Part shown: positions 26,211 to 35,703 of the stretch, piece after piece
Layout of the letters: the number at the start of each line of letters is the position of its first letter
Numbering within the stretch: position 1 is the first letter of the stretch
Assembly: GCF_001043175.1 (NCBI RefSeq)
Contig: NZ_CP011494.1
Location: forward strand, 1,426,001-1,490,000
Source of the DNA: Marinobacter psychrophilus
Lineage (GTDB): Bacteria > Pseudomonadota > Gammaproteobacteria > Pseudomonadales > Oleiphilaceae
Length of the DNA: 64,000 nucleotides
Reading direction: 5' to 3'
Notes under the pieces: generated by a model
What the model was told of the DNA's origin: nothing
The model's database searches: none
What the model saw: only the letters and a program-made list of their open reading frames with translations
Translations under genes and position numbers: made by a program

Positions 26211-27128
26211 ATGGCGTTGCGAATGAAATTGTTGACCCGTTGTTTGCCGGTAGCCTTGATGGTTTGCCCTTTACTAAGCGCTCCTGCGCTGGCAACCAGT
26301 TTTGGCGCGGGCATCGAAAACAGCCAGTGGTATTTGTCGGAGTCGGTCTTTGAATGTGCGCTGGTACACGAGGTGCCTGGCTATGGTCGCGCAACCTTCC
26401 GCCACCGCGCGGGTGAAAGCCTGCTTTTTTCGCTGGAAGCCGACACACCGCTAATGCGCCCCGGCAGAGGGATGCTGGTGGCGGAGGCGCCAAGCTGGAG
26501 GCCTGGCGTTGCGCCGCGGTCATTGGGCCTGGTGACAGTTCCGGAAGGCAGCCGTGCGGTCGTGCTAAGCGCAATCCAGAGCATGCAGGTTGCGTATGGT
26601 TTGCTGGATGGCCTTTCGCCGACACTCACCCGGCAGTCCTGGTTCGATGCTCAACTGGTGCGGGTGCACGTGTCGAACATCAATTTTGCTTCGCCATTTC
26701 AAGGCTATCTTGCCTGTGCGGGTAATCTGTTGCCGGCCAATTTGGATCAGTTGCAGGGTTCGCAGATTTTGTTTTCTTCGGCCAGTGTGGCATTGAACGA
26801 CGCTGACAGGCGCAGCCTGGATAAGATTGTGGCCTATGTACTGGCCGACTCAACGGTGACTGCGGTATTGGTGGACGGACATACCGACAGAACGGGAAGC
26901 CGGATTGATAACCGGAAGTTGGCGCAAGATCGCGCCGAGGTGGTGGCGGGTTATCTGAAAAGCCAGGGTGTCGCAGAAAGCAAAATTACGGTGCGCGCTC
27001 ACGGTGACCAATTTTCTGCGTCAGGAAATTCAGCGCAAAACCGGCGTGTTGTTATTCGCATGGAGCGAGAGGGCGATAGCACGCAGTTGCAGCAGGCCAG
27101 CGTTACCACTGAGCCTGACTCGGGTTAA
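26211..27128 (+). CDS. motY: MotY-like flagellar motor T-ring protein
   Basis: A 305-residue exported protein: signal peptide ending near PALA, a MotY-type N-terminal domain (about 30-165) with ENSQWYLSESVFECAL, and a C-terminal OmpA-like peptidoglycan-binding domain with VDGHTDRTGSRIDNRKLAQDR. MotY forms the T ring that anchors sodium-driven stators in the periplasm. Proximity to pyrC and rnt matches the Pseudomonas order and supports the name. Confidence 0.88.
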   Translation: MALRMKLLTRCLPVALMVCPLLSAPALATSFGAGIENSQWYLSESVFECALVHEVPGYGRATFRHRAGESLLFSLEADTPLMRPGRGMLVAEAPSWRPGVAPRSLGLVTVPEGSRAVVLSAIQSMQVAYGLLDGLSPTLTRQSWFDAQLVRVHVSNINFASPFQGYLACAGNLLPANLDQLQGSQILFSSASVALNDADRRSLDKIVAYVLADSTVTAVLVDGHTDRTGSRIDNRKLAQDRAEVVAGYLKSQGVAESKITVRAHGDQFSASGNSAQNRRVVIRMEREGDSTQLQQASVTTEPDSG

Positions 27129-27144
27129 TGGCGCCGGCGCGGAT

Positions 27145-28071
27145 TCACCTTACCGCGTGCAGCACTTCTAGATGGGTGGCCACGCTTTCCGCAAGAGCCT
27201 TCAGGTGATACCCACCTTCGAGTGTTGAGACAATCCGGTCATTGGCGTGGTCTTTGGCAACGCTCGTTAGCATTTCGGTTATCCAGCGAAAATCCTCTGT
27301 TTCCAGATTGAATTCGCCCATCGGGTCTAGCTTGTGCGCGTCAAAGCCTGCGGAAATCAATATCAGTTGTGGCTTGAAGTTCTGCAGCAGTTTCAGCCAG
27401 CCAGCTTCCACGGCGTGGCGATAATCCAGTGCTGAGCAATCCGCCGGCAGCGGAATATTAATGATGTTCTCAGCCTGGCGGTGTACATGAGTGTGCGGGT
27501 AAAACGGGTGCTGGAAACTTGAACACATAAGAATGCGTTCATCACCGCCGACAATGTCTACGGTGCCGTTGCCTTGGTGAACGTCAAAATCAATAATCGC
27601 GACTCGTTCAAGGCGGTGAAAGCTCAGTGCGCGCATGGCCGCCAGGGCCACGTTGTTGTAAAAACAGAAACCCATGGATTTGCTGCGTTCGGCGTGGTGG
27701 CCAGGCGGGCGGGCGCACACGAACGCATTGGTGATCTGGCTGCTCATCACCATATCAACTGCCTGAATGTTGGCCCCGGCCGCCAGGCGCGCAGCGCGCA
27801 GGGTATCGGGCGTCATTGCGGTGTCTGGGTCGGTGAACACGCGGCCACGGGTTGGCTGCATCATGTCGAGTTGCTTTAGATAGCTTTCGGGGTGAACAGT
27901 CAGCAGTTGATCGCGGGTAATTTCATCCGGGCGAACGTAGTCAAGATCCTGGGCGAGTGCGGTGTCTGCCAGGTAACTTTGAATGGCGGCAATGCGCTCA
28001 GGGCGTTCTGGGTGCTCTGGGCCCATATTGTGTTTGTTGCCGTCGTCGTGGGAAAAAAAGGCCGTTGTCAT
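27145..28071 (-). CDS. HDAC-superfamily deacetylase (AcuC/acetylpolyamine amidohydrolase-like)
   Basis: A 308-residue class II-like histone-deacetylase-family protein. Zinc ligands are in IDFDVHQGNG (D, H) and SAGFDAH (D). The catalytic His pair lies in RPPGHHAERSKSMGFCFYNN. In bacteria such enzymes deacetylate proteins or small acetylated amines. It is divergent from the Pat-type acetyltransferase gene with 184 bp between, so the two may act on the same targets in opposite ways. Confidence 0.88.
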   Translation of the reverse strand: MTTAFFSHDDGNKHNMGPEHPERPERIAAIQSYLADTALAQDLDYVRPDEITRDQLLTVHPESYLKQLDMMQPTRGRVFTDPDTAMTPDTLRAARLAAGANIQAVDMVMSSQITNAFVCARPPGHHAERSKSMGFCFYNNVALAAMRALSFHRLERVAIIDFDVHQGNGTVDIVGGDERILMCSSFQHPFYPHTHVHRQAENIINIPLPADCSALDYRHAVEAGWLKLLQNFKPQLILISAGFDAHKLDPMGEFNLETEDFRWITEMLTSVAKDHANDRIVSTLEGGYHLKALAESVATHLEVLHAVR

Positions 28072-28255
28072 AATACGTTGGCTGCCCCTCTGGGTTATTG
28101 TATTTTTTTAATGATATCAGGAAAAAATCGGTTGCGGTCTTTCTTTGGTCTAACCCTAATTGTAGTCAAAATTACGCCAATTGACGTTTTGCACCCATTT
28201 ATCAGCGCCTAAGATACACTGATCAGGATGACTCTGATCCATAAGGAACCTGCGC

Positions 28256-31000
28256 TTGAGCACTCGATACCTGGAAAGCCTGTTTAATCCCGAGTCTATT
28301 GTGGTTGTGGGTGCTTCTGAGCGTGCTGACAACCTGGGCGGTATGGTTTTACGCAACCTGTTGGGTGGCGATTACCCTGGCAAACTGCTTGTTCTGAACC
28401 CGAGCGATTACGAGAACGTTCACGGCGTGGCCTGCGCAAAAAGTGTTGCCGATATGCCGTTCGTGCCGGAATTGGCGATTATTTGTACGCCGCCGAAAAC
28501 CGTACCGAAAATGATCCGGCGCTTGGGCAAGGCTGGTGCACGTACCGCCATTGTGATGACTGGTGGTATGTCGCGCAGCCACAGCAAAACTGGCCGGCCG
28601 TTGATGTATTCGGTCCGCGACGCTGCTCGTGAAAGCGGAATCAGGGTGCTAGGGCCCAACACCATTGGGCTAATGGTGCCGGCACGCAAGTTGAACGCTA
28701 CCTTCGCCCACATGGGTGCCGTTCCGGGTCGGGTGGCTTTTGTTGGCCAGTCGGGCACCATTGCCAGTGCGGTGCTGGATTGGGCTTTTGCCCGCGGTGT
28801 CGGTTTCTCATATTTTTTGACACTGGGCGATGGCATGGACATCGACCATGATGACCTTATCGATTACCTGGCCCAAGATACCCGCACCCGCGCCATTTTA
28901 CTGCACCTTGAGAGCGTGCCTAACCCGCGCCGTTTTATGTCATCGGTGCGGATAGCGTCGCGCACAAAACCGGTTATTGCCTTGAAGTCTGGTCGGGTGC
29001 CGGAATCGGAATGGTTCGTTCACGAACTGCCGGCTGGCATCAAACACAGCGACCCTATCTACGATGCCATGCTCAAACGCGCCGGTGTGCTGCGGGTAGA
29101 TGGCCTGGGGCAGATGTTTGATGCTCTGGAAACGCTGACTCGCATGAAGCCTCTGCGCCGTGAATCATTGGTTATGATGGCCAACGGTGTTGGGCCGGGC
29201 GTGCTGGCAGTAGACCGTTTGGCGTATCTGGGTGGTGAACTCGCGACCTTATCTGAATCGGCCATTAAGGCTTTGGCAGAGCTGCTGCCACCGTATTGGA
29301 CGCGCCGTAACCCTATTGATCTGGGTTACAGCGTCTCGCCGGAGCTTTACGCAGAAGTACTGAAAATTCTGTCGAAAGAACCAGAGCTTGCGAACGTGTT
29401 GGTGATGTACGCGCCAAGCCTGGCCGGCGATAGTCGCGAAATTGCCAACTCGGTGATCCAGGCCATAAAGGGCACACGGCTTAACGTATTTACCTGCTGG
29501 CTGGGCCAGAGCACGGTGATGGAATCCCGTGAAGAATTTTATCGCGCCGGCGTGCCGTCGTTCTTCAATCCGGAAAAAGCGGTGATGGCGTTCATGCAGC
29601 ATGTGCGTCATCAGCGAGTGCAACGCCTGCTGACAGAGACCCCGGAATCGTTTACTGATCATTTGTCAGACCACAGCAAAACCCGCCGGGTGATTGTGAA
29701 TGCGTTGCGTGCCGGGCGTCATTATTTGACTAATGAGGAAGCGCGCGGCGTGCTCAGTGATTATAACATTCGCGCCATAGACACACTATTTTGCGACGAT
29801 GTAGATGAGGTGCTGGGGGCATTCTCGGTAGAGCGTCGGCCGATGGATATTACCTTGGTGCACGAGCAGGCCTGCCATCCGTTTCAGTCTTACAGTCCCA
29901 ATCAGAAACGCTACAACTGCACCATGCCTAAGCTTAACAGCGAGGCAGCCATTATTGATGGCTGTCAGAGTTTGTTGGAGGACTACGGCGAGCATTTTCC
30001 GGAAAGCGGTTTTTTGGGTTTTGCGGTGCAGTTCTCCTATCAGCATGTGGGCGGGATTGAGTTCAGCGTCGGCATCACCCGTGATGCGCTGTTCGGTCCC
30101 TTGGTAGTGTGCGGTGCTGCTGGCGCCCAGATCAACGTCATGACCGACCGACAGATTGCATTTCCGCCGTTGAATATGGTGCTGGCGCGCGAGCTTTTAC
30201 GGCGCACCTATATGTACAAGCTCCTGAAAGAGCACAGCCTGGAACCGGAACATGATATTCGCGCTGTGTCGGAAACCCTGGTGACTCTGTCGCAAATTGT
30301 GATCGACATTCCGGAGATTCAAGGGCTGGAAATTTCGCCGCTGTTGTTTAACGACGAAGGCGCGGTGGCCGTTAATGTGGCAATCAACCTGTCTAACGAG
30401 CCGGGCAAACGGATTATTCAGCCTTACCCGCGGGAGCTTGAGGAGTGGATAGTGCTGCCAAGATCCGGCCGTCGTGTGATTATTCGGCCGGTGCTTGCAG
30501 AAGACGAGCCTGCCCATCGGGCGTTTCACGAACTGCAGTCACCGGAGTCTATTCGCTATCGGTTCTTCCAGTATCGCAAGCATTTTTCCCGCGAAGACGT
30601 GGCGCAGATGGTGCAGATTGATTACGACCGCGAGATGGTGTTCATTGCCAATGCGGCCCGCGAAGACGGCGAAGGCGAAGAAACCCTGGGTACCGTGCGC
30701 ACCTGGACCGACGCAGATAACTTGCGTTGCGAGTTTGCGGTGATGGTACACGACAAAATGAAGGGCGAAGGTTTGGGCAAGACGCTTATGGGGAAAATGA
30801 TCGACTACTGCCGTGCCCGTGGCACCGCGGAAATGGTGGGGGATGTACTGCCAGACAACCGGCCCATGCTGAACCTGGCCGAGTATCTGGGCTTTCACAT
30901 CAAGTTCAATCAGAATGAGGAAGTGATGGACCTGAGCCTGGTATTGAACGAACCTGAAAAAGACTGGCAGAGGGAGCGATTAAACAAGGGCGGCCATTGA
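28256..31000 (+). CDS. Pat/PatZ-type protein lysine acetyltransferase
   Basis: A 914-residue protein. The N-terminal region is an NDP-forming acyl-CoA synthetase (CoA-binding VVVGASERADNLGG near residue 17; ligase and ATP-grasp parts to about 720). The C-terminal part is a GNAT acetyltransferase (about 740-900; acetyl-CoA loop in MKGEGLGKTLM). This layout is that of PatZ/Pka, which acetylates acetyl-CoA synthetase and other proteins. The start is TTG with AAGGA eight bases upstream. A GC-rich hairpin that includes the stop codon ends the gene. Confidence 0.9.
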   Translation: MSTRYLESLFNPESIVVVGASERADNLGGMVLRNLLGGDYPGKLLVLNPSDYENVHGVACAKSVADMPFVPELAIICTPPKTVPKMIRRLGKAGARTAIVMTGGMSRSHSKTGRPLMYSVRDAARESGIRVLGPNTIGLMVPARKLNATFAHMGAVPGRVAFVGQSGTIASAVLDWAFARGVGFSYFLTLGDGMDIDHDDLIDYLAQDTRTRAILLHLESVPNPRRFMSSVRIASRTKPVIALKSGRVPESEWFVHELPAGIKHSDPIYDAMLKRAGVLRVDGLGQMFDALETLTRMKPLRRESLVMMANGVGPGVLAVDRLAYLGGELATLSESAIKALAELLPPYWTRRNPIDLGYSVSPELYAEVLKILSKEPELANVLVMYAPSLAGDSREIANSVIQAIKGTRLNVFTCWLGQSTVMESREEFYRAGVPSFFNPEKAVMAFMQHVRHQRVQRLLTETPESFTDHLSDHSKTRRVIVNALRAGRHYLTNEEARGVLSDYNIRAIDTLFCDDVDEVLGAFSVERRPMDITLVHEQACHPFQSYSPNQKRYNCTMPKLNSEAAIIDGCQSLLEDYGEHFPESGFLGFAVQFSYQHVGGIEFSVGITRDALFGPLVVCGAAGAQINVMTDRQIAFPPLNMVLARELLRRTYMYKLLKEHSLEPEHDIRAVSETLVTLSQIVIDIPEIQGLEISPLLFNDEGAVAVNVAINLSNEPGKRIIQPYPRELEEWIVLPRSGRRVIIRPVLAEDEPAHRAFHELQSPESIRYRFFQYRKHFSREDVAQMVQIDYDREMVFIANAAREDGEGEETLGTVRTWTDADNLRCEFAVMVHDKMKGEGLGKTLMGKMIDYCRARGTAEMVGDVLPDNRPMLNLAEYLGFHIKFNQNEEVMDLSLVLNEPEKDWQRERLNKGGH

Positions 31001-31024
31001 TCCTTCAATCACGCCGCCCGTTTT
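30988..31024 (+). terminator. Hairpin terminator after the acetyltransferase gene
   Basis: GGGCGGC/GCCGCCC with an inner ATTGA/TCAAT extension overlaps the stop codon at 30998-31000 and is followed by a short T4 tract. The convergent rdgC gene stops at 31028, so the hairpin separates the two. Confidence 0.7.
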
Positions 31025-31027
31025 GGA

Positions 31028-31981
31028 TTACTCGCTGACCGGGGCAGGGCGGTCTTCGCCATCTATTAAAGCCGAGCGGTCTTCGCCGCCTAGAGCTTCG
31101 AGCAGCCCTGGAATCAGCTTTGCGAGTTCCAGGGTCATCAAGCTAAAACTGGCGTCGAATTTCGCCAGGGCGTCGTCAGCGTCAACGTTGTCCAGCTGTT
31201 CTTGCAGAGTTTCACCGAACTTGAGGCGACGAATGCCCAGCTCTTCGTCGAGCACGAACGACACGTTGTCGTCCCAGGTAATGGCCAGTTTGGTGACTTG
31301 CATGCCAGCCTGAAGATGGTTTTGAATTTCATCCGCCTGCAAGTTCATGCCTTTACAACGTACAACGCCGCCGTCTTCCGCTGGGTCTTTCAGCTCGCAT
31401 TCATCGCCCAGCTCAACTTGCGCCGGTAAATCAATGGATTCGTCCAGCCAGCCAGTAAAGGTGAAGACGGGCGCCTGTTCCACGGCGGGCGGCCGCACGG
31501 GCAAAGACCCGATGCTTTTGCGCAGCGCCGAAGCGATTTCTTCGGCCTGTTTGGCTGACCCCGCATCCACCACCATTACGCCATCCTTCGGTGCCAGATA
31601 GGCGAAACTGCGGCGGTTTTTGGAAAACGCTTGAGGCAGCATTTCCAGCATGACCTGTTCTTTTAGCTCGTCTTTTTCCTTGCGGCGTACTTTTCGGCCC
31701 TGATCAGTCTCAATGACTTCGGCGCGCTCTTCCACCAGTTCCTTAACCACCGAGCCGGGCAAGATCTTGTCTTCCCGGCGCAGTGCAATCAGGTGATAGC
31801 CATTGGCACTGTGCACCAGAGTTTCACCATGTTTGCCCAGTGGTGCTACCCAGCCCTGGCGTGTGGTTTCTTGAGGCCCGCAGGGTTTGAACGTGTCTGC
31901 CTGGAGCTTTTCTTCCAGTTCATCGGCGGTGATATTGAAGGGCTTGGTAAAACGAAAAACACGGGCATTGCGAAACCACAT
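31028..31981 (-). CDS. rdgC: Recombination-associated protein RdgC
   Basis: A 317-residue protein beginning MWFRNARVFRFTKPF, the signature start of RdgC. RdgC forms a ring-shaped dimer around double-stranded DNA and limits RecA activity. Length and the acidic C-terminus are usual. It stands alone between convergent pat and the small DUF2788-like gene. Confidence 0.95.
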   Translation of the reverse strand: MWFRNARVFRFTKPFNITADELEEKLQADTFKPCGPQETTRQGWVAPLGKHGETLVHSANGYHLIALRREDKILPGSVVKELVEERAEVIETDQGRKVRRKEKDELKEQVMLEMLPQAFSKNRRSFAYLAPKDGVMVVDAGSAKQAEEIASALRKSIGSLPVRPPAVEQAPVFTFTGWLDESIDLPAQVELGDECELKDPAEDGGVVRCKGMNLQADEIQNHLQAGMQVTKLAITWDDNVSFVLDEELGIRRLKFGETLQEQLDNVDADDALAKFDASFSLMTLELAKLIPGLLEALGGEDRSALIDGEDRPAPVSE

Positions 31982-32075
31982 ACTGGAAGCATCCTTGAGT
32001 CAAAATCAGATCGTGCAGGGGTAGAAAAAAGCAGATGTTGAATTGTAAAAGGTTCAACTGCAATAGATAGCGCCG

Positions 32076-32276
32076 CTATATCTGGATGATTTCAACCAGC
32101 ACGGTTTTGATGACAAAGCCCAGCACGCCCGCTCCCATGATAGTAAACATCATAAAAGTGCCGAATCTCCCTGCTTTGGATTTTTTGGCCAGATCCCAGA
32201 CAATAAGGCCCATCCAGACGATAAGCCCGGTCAATAGGACAGCCATGGAAATTTTTGAGAATACCGCTTCGTTCAT
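32076..32276 (-). CDS. DUF2788-like small membrane protein (66 aa)
   Basis: Two hydrophobic helices (about residues 8-28 and 39-60) are separated by a short basic loop (AKKSKAGRFG). This matches the DUF2788 family of small inner-membrane proteins of unknown function. The start has a good ribosome binding site (AAGGGG, minus strand). No functional clue comes from its neighbours. Confidence 0.8.
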   Translation of the reverse strand: MNEAVFSKISMAVLLTGLIVWMGLIVWDLAKKSKAGRFGTFMMFTIMGAGVLGFVIKTVLVEIIQI

Positions 32277-32381
32277 AAACAGTCCCCTTGAAAGTTTAAA
32301 ATCAGCAACAGTTAACTTTGCTCCGGCTTAAAGTGCTCCGGGCAAAGAGTATTTGGGTTATATAGCCGCCAAGCCGCAGAA

Positions 32382-33161
32382 TCAGGCCTTGGTTTGCTCC
32401 TCGCGCAGGAAGATCCAGTTGTTGGCATCAGACTGCTCGGGGCTGAAGTAGTAGCCGTCAAGGTCAAACTTTTTCAGGTCGTCGGCTTTGGTGATGCCAT
32501 TTTTTATGGCGTAGCGGCACATCAGTCCGCGGGCTTTTTTGGCATAAAAACTGATGATTTTATATTGGCCATTTTTTTGATCTTTAAAGTTGGGGGTGAT
32601 CAGCCGTCCTTCAAGGTCTTTCTTGTGCACCGCTTTGAAATACTCATTAGATGCCAGATTCACCAGTACGCCGTCGTCGTCATTTAGCAGACGATTGACC
32701 TCTTGAGTGATGGTGTCGCCCCAGAACGCATAAAGGTCTTTACCGTGCTGGTTTTCAAATTTTGTACCCATTTCCAGGCGGTAGGGCTGCATCAGATCGA
32801 GCGGTTTGAGTACCCCGTAAAGCCCGGATAACATGCGCAGGTGTTTTTGCGCGAACTGGAACTCGCTGTCACTGAAGCTTTCCGCATCCAGACCGGTGTA
32901 GACATCACCCTTGAACGCAAGAATTGCCTGGCGGGCATTGCTGGGCGTGAACGGCGTGCTCCAATCACTGAAACGCTCGGCGTTCAGCTGTCCCAGCTTG
33001 TCGCTAATGCTCATCAAGTTGCTGACTTGGTGCGGCTCCAGTTCTTTGAGCTGGTCAATCAGCTCCCGTGCTGGCTCTAGGAAGTTGGGCTGGGTATGGT
33101 GTTCGGTTGCCAGCGGGCTTTTGTAATCCAAAGTTTTCGCAGGGGAAATCACCATCAGCAT
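32382..33161 (-). CDS. yaaA: Peroxide stress protein YaaA
   Basis: A 259-residue DUF328 protein, with the N-terminal [13 protein letters not shown] and the internal [18 protein letters not shown] that mark the family. In E. coli YaaA lowers free intracellular iron during peroxide stress and thereby DNA damage. It is followed 12 nt upstream by a glutaredoxin-like gene on the same strand. Confidence 0.95.
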   Translation of the reverse strand: MLMVISPAKTLDYKSPLATEHHTQPNFLEPARELIDQLKELEPHQVSNLMSISDKLGQLNAERFSDWSTPFTPSNARQAILAFKGDVYTGLDAESFSDSEFQFAQKHLRMLSGLYGVLKPLDLMQPYRLEMGTKFENQHGKDLYAFWGDTITQEVNRLLNDDDGVLVNLASNEYFKAVHKKDLEGRLITPNFKDQKNGQYKIISFYAKKARGLMCRYAIKNGITKADDLKKFDLDGYYFSPEQSDANNWIFLREEQTKA

Positions 33162-33173
33162 GTCAGGTAAACC

Positions 33174-33407
33174 TCATTGTAAAAAGCTAAGAAGCTGGTC
33201 TTGGGTAAATGGCCAGCTTAGTTCATTGCCGGTGTCGCTGCGGCGTAAAACCGGTATGCGAGTGCCGTAGCGGGCGACCAACTGCTCTGATTGGGCAATA
33301 TCTACCACGTTCACGGGTATTGGCTGTGGAGTAGGGGTGTTGACCAATAGCGCCTCTGCAAGTTCACACAAATGGCACTGGGCGGTGGTATAGAAAGACA
33401 GATCCAT
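33174..33407 (-). CDS. Glutaredoxin-family (DUF836-like) small thiol protein
   Basis: A 77-residue thioredoxin-fold protein with a CxxC motif (CHLC) after the first strand and a cis-Pro motif RIPVL. It is shorter than classical glutaredoxins. Its ATG shares a base with the stop of the upstream yciK, and yaaA follows, so a joint transcript with redox functions is likely. Confidence 0.85.
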   Translation of the reverse strand: MDLSFYTTAQCHLCELAEALLVNTPTPQPIPVNVVDIAQSEQLVARYGTRIPVLRRSDTGNELSWPFTQDQLLSFLQ

Positions 33408-34156
33408 TATTTTGGCTGGGCGTCTAGCTGCTGTCCGTTAACCCCTGCGCTGTCGCATCCCATCAGGTACAGGTAAATGGGCATCAATTCTTCCGGTGCC
33501 CGGTTTTGCTGGGGGTTTTCCGCCGGGTACGCGTGTGCTCGCATGTTGGTGCGGGTAGCACCCGGGTTCAGGGTGTTAACGCGAATGTTATTTCGCTCGT
33601 CATCGAGCTCGTCGGCCAGTAGTTGACTTAACCCTTCCACCGCAAATTTTGATACTGCATAGGCACCCCAGTAGGCCCGCGCGGATCGCCCTACGCTAGA
33701 CGAGGTAAAGATCATTGATGCATCACCGGACTTGCGCAGCAACGGTATCATTGCACGGCTCAGCAGGAACGGCGACATGCTGTTGACCTGCATCACCTTG
33801 GCCCATTTTTCCGGGTTGTACAGTTCCACCGGGCTTCGATCGCCCAAAACCGCGGCGTTGTGCAGCAGGCCATCGAGTTTGCCGAAATTGTCTTCCAGGG
33901 TCATCGCCAGTTCTTCGTAGTCTTTGATGGCGGCGCCATCAAAGTTCATGGGAACTATGGCGGGATTGGGATAACCGGCGTTCTCAATTTCGTCGTACAC
34001 AGATTCCAGTTTAGACACGGTGCGGCCAACCAGTATCACCGTTGCGCCGTGGGCGGCGTAAGCGATAGCCGCTGCGCGGCCAATACCACTGCCTGCGCCG
34101 GTGACCATAATAACGCGATCTTTTAGTAAGTCGGCGGGGGCCTGGTAATTCTGCAT
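33407..34156 (-). CDS. yciK: YciK-family short-chain dehydrogenase
   Basis: A 249-residue SDR enzyme with cofactor motif TGAGSGIG near residue 20, NAA motif (HNAAVLGD), active-site Ser in FTSSSVGR and YxxxK in YAVSK. The extended YciK-specific C-terminus (MPIYLYLMGCDSAGVNGQQ) is present. The substrate is not known. It lies downstream of ubiG and mupP, the same order as in Pseudomonas. Confidence 0.92.
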   Translation of the reverse strand: MQNYQAPADLLKDRVIMVTGAGSGIGRAAAIAYAAHGATVILVGRTVSKLESVYDEIENAGYPNPAIVPMNFDGAAIKDYEELAMTLEDNFGKLDGLLHNAAVLGDRSPVELYNPEKWAKVMQVNSMSPFLLSRAMIPLLRKSGDASMIFTSSSVGRSARAYWGAYAVSKFAVEGLSQLLADELDDERNNIRVNTLNPGATRTNMRAHAYPAENPQQNRAPEELMPIYLYLMGCDSAGVNGQQLDAQPK

Positions 34157-34235
34157 GACCTGTCTCCGTTTAGGAAAAAGTGTACGACAATACCCGATGG
34201 GTTACTTGCCCACCGGTATCGGCATATAACGACTA

Positions 34236-34916
34236 CTATTGTAACAGCTTTGCGAGTTCGCTGACGCTATCGACGGTATAGTGGGAACCCCATAGATCCG
34301 CTTCTTCTGGCTTCTCGATATAACCGTAGCGCACGGCGATGGTGGTCATGCCAGCGTTAATACCGGCGTCTATGTCGCGCTTGTGGTCGCCCACATAAAT
34401 AGCTGTTTGAGGCCGTACATTCACTTCTTTGCAGGCCAGAAACATCGGTTCCGGGTGAGGTTTGCGCTGGCTCACGTGGTCTGGGCAGATTAGGGTGCCA
34501 CAGCGTTCCGTCAGACCTAGGGCGGCCACCACGGGCGCAGCGAAACGCACCGGTTTGTTGGTCACTATGCCCCAGGGAATAGCCCGCTGCTCCAAATTGC
34601 GCAGCAAGCTGTCCATACCTTCGAACAGGCAGGTGTCTATGGTCATGCTCTGTTCGTAAAGGTCGAGAAATTCGGTGTGTTTCTGTTGGTAGCCGTGATC
34701 GTCCGGCTCTAGCCCAAATCCTACACGAACCATCCCACGAGCGCCGTTCGATACCATGCAGCGAATATACGGCACCGGCAATTCAGCAAGGCCGTAGGCA
34801 GTGCGCATGCGGTTTAGAACACGGACAAAGTCCGGCGCGGTATCAATCAAGGTGCCGTCCAAATCAAACAGCACTGCTGAGGGAGTCAGTTCAGGCTTCA
34901 CGGGTATCCTTTGCAT
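34236..34916 (-). CDS. mupP: HAD phosphatase, MupP-like (N-acetylmuramate 6-phosphate phosphatase)
   Basis: A 226-residue HAD family IA phosphatase: motif [12 protein letters not shown], motif II in IVTNKP, Lys in QRKPHPEP and motif [15 protein letters not shown]. It resembles phosphoglycolate phosphatase Gph, but its place between ubiG and yciK is that of MupP, which acts in peptidoglycan recycling. The ATG at 34916 overlaps ubiG by 26 nt. A GTG at 34901 with AAGGA five bases upstream may be the real start. Confidence 0.83.
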   Translation of the reverse strand: MQRIPVKPELTPSAVLFDLDGTLIDTAPDFVRVLNRMRTAYGLAELPVPYIRCMVSNGARGMVRVGFGLEPDDHGYQQKHTEFLDLYEQSMTIDTCLFEGMDSLLRNLEQRAIPWGIVTNKPVRFAAPVVAALGLTERCGTLICPDHVSQRKPHPEPMFLACKEVNVRPQTAIYVGDHKRDIDAGINAGMTTIAVRYGYIEKPEEADLWGSHYTVDSVSELAKLLQ

Positions 34917-35643
34917 GCATCATATAATTGACATCAACATTGCGGCCAAGCTTGTACACCTTGGTCAACAGGTTATAAGTCATTCCGGTCAGCTCACGAA
35001 TATCCAGGCCGACATTGCGTAGGTGGTCTGACATTTCTGACGGACGAATGAACTTTTTCCATTCGTGGGTGCCTTTGGGCAGCAGGCTCAACACGTATTC
35101 AGCCCCGATAATGGCAAATAGAAACGATTTCGGGTTGCGGTTGATGGTAGACACAAACAGATGGCCACCGGGTTTTAGCAGGCTGGCGCAAGCGCGAATG
35201 ACCGAGCCCGGATCTGGCACGTGCTCAAGCATTTCGAGACAGGTAACAACGTCGTATTGGCCGACGTGCTGTGGGTCGCGGGCCAGTTCTTCCACGGTAA
35301 TTTTTTGATAGTCGACTTGAACACCACTTTCCAGCCCGTGCAGGCGCGCCACGCTTAGCGGTGCTTCGCCCATATCGATACCGGTCACGTGGGCGCCACG
35401 GCGGGCCATGCCTTCTGATAGCAAGCCGCCGCCGCAGCCAATGTCGATGACTTTTTTACCGGGCAGAGACACGCGTTCGTCGATGTAGTTCAGGCGCAAC
35501 GGGTTAATGTCATGCAGGGGTTTAAATTCGCTGGTGGGATCCCACCAGCGGCTGGCCAGTGCTTCAAATTTGGCGATTTCGTTACGATCCACATTACGGT
35601 TCAAGTTGGAGTCTGAAGGGTGATCTGAATTGGGAGTAGTCAT
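34891..35643 (-). CDS. ubiG: Ubiquinone biosynthesis O-methyltransferase UbiG
   Basis: A 250-residue class I methyltransferase with SAM motif [14 protein letters not shown] and the UbiG-typical N-terminus ([15 protein letters not shown]). It performs both O-methylations in ubiquinone synthesis. It is the first gene of the ubiG-mupP-yciK group, with mupP overlapping its end. Confidence 0.96.
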   Translation of the reverse strand: MTTPNSDHPSDSNLNRNVDRNEIAKFEALASRWWDPTSEFKPLHDINPLRLNYIDERVSLPGKKVIDIGCGGGLLSEGMARRGAHVTGIDMGEAPLSVARLHGLESGVQVDYQKITVEELARDPQHVGQYDVVTCLEMLEHVPDPGSVIRACASLLKPGGHLFVSTINRNPKSFLFAIIGAEYVLSLLPKGTHEWKKFIRPSEMSDHLRNVGLDIRELTGMTYNLLTKVYKLGRNVDVNYMMHAKDTREA

Positions 35644-35703
35644 GTTTGCCTGCCTGGTGATGCGATTTGGATACGGTTACACAAAGCTCGTCGTGTGGCC
35701 ATT

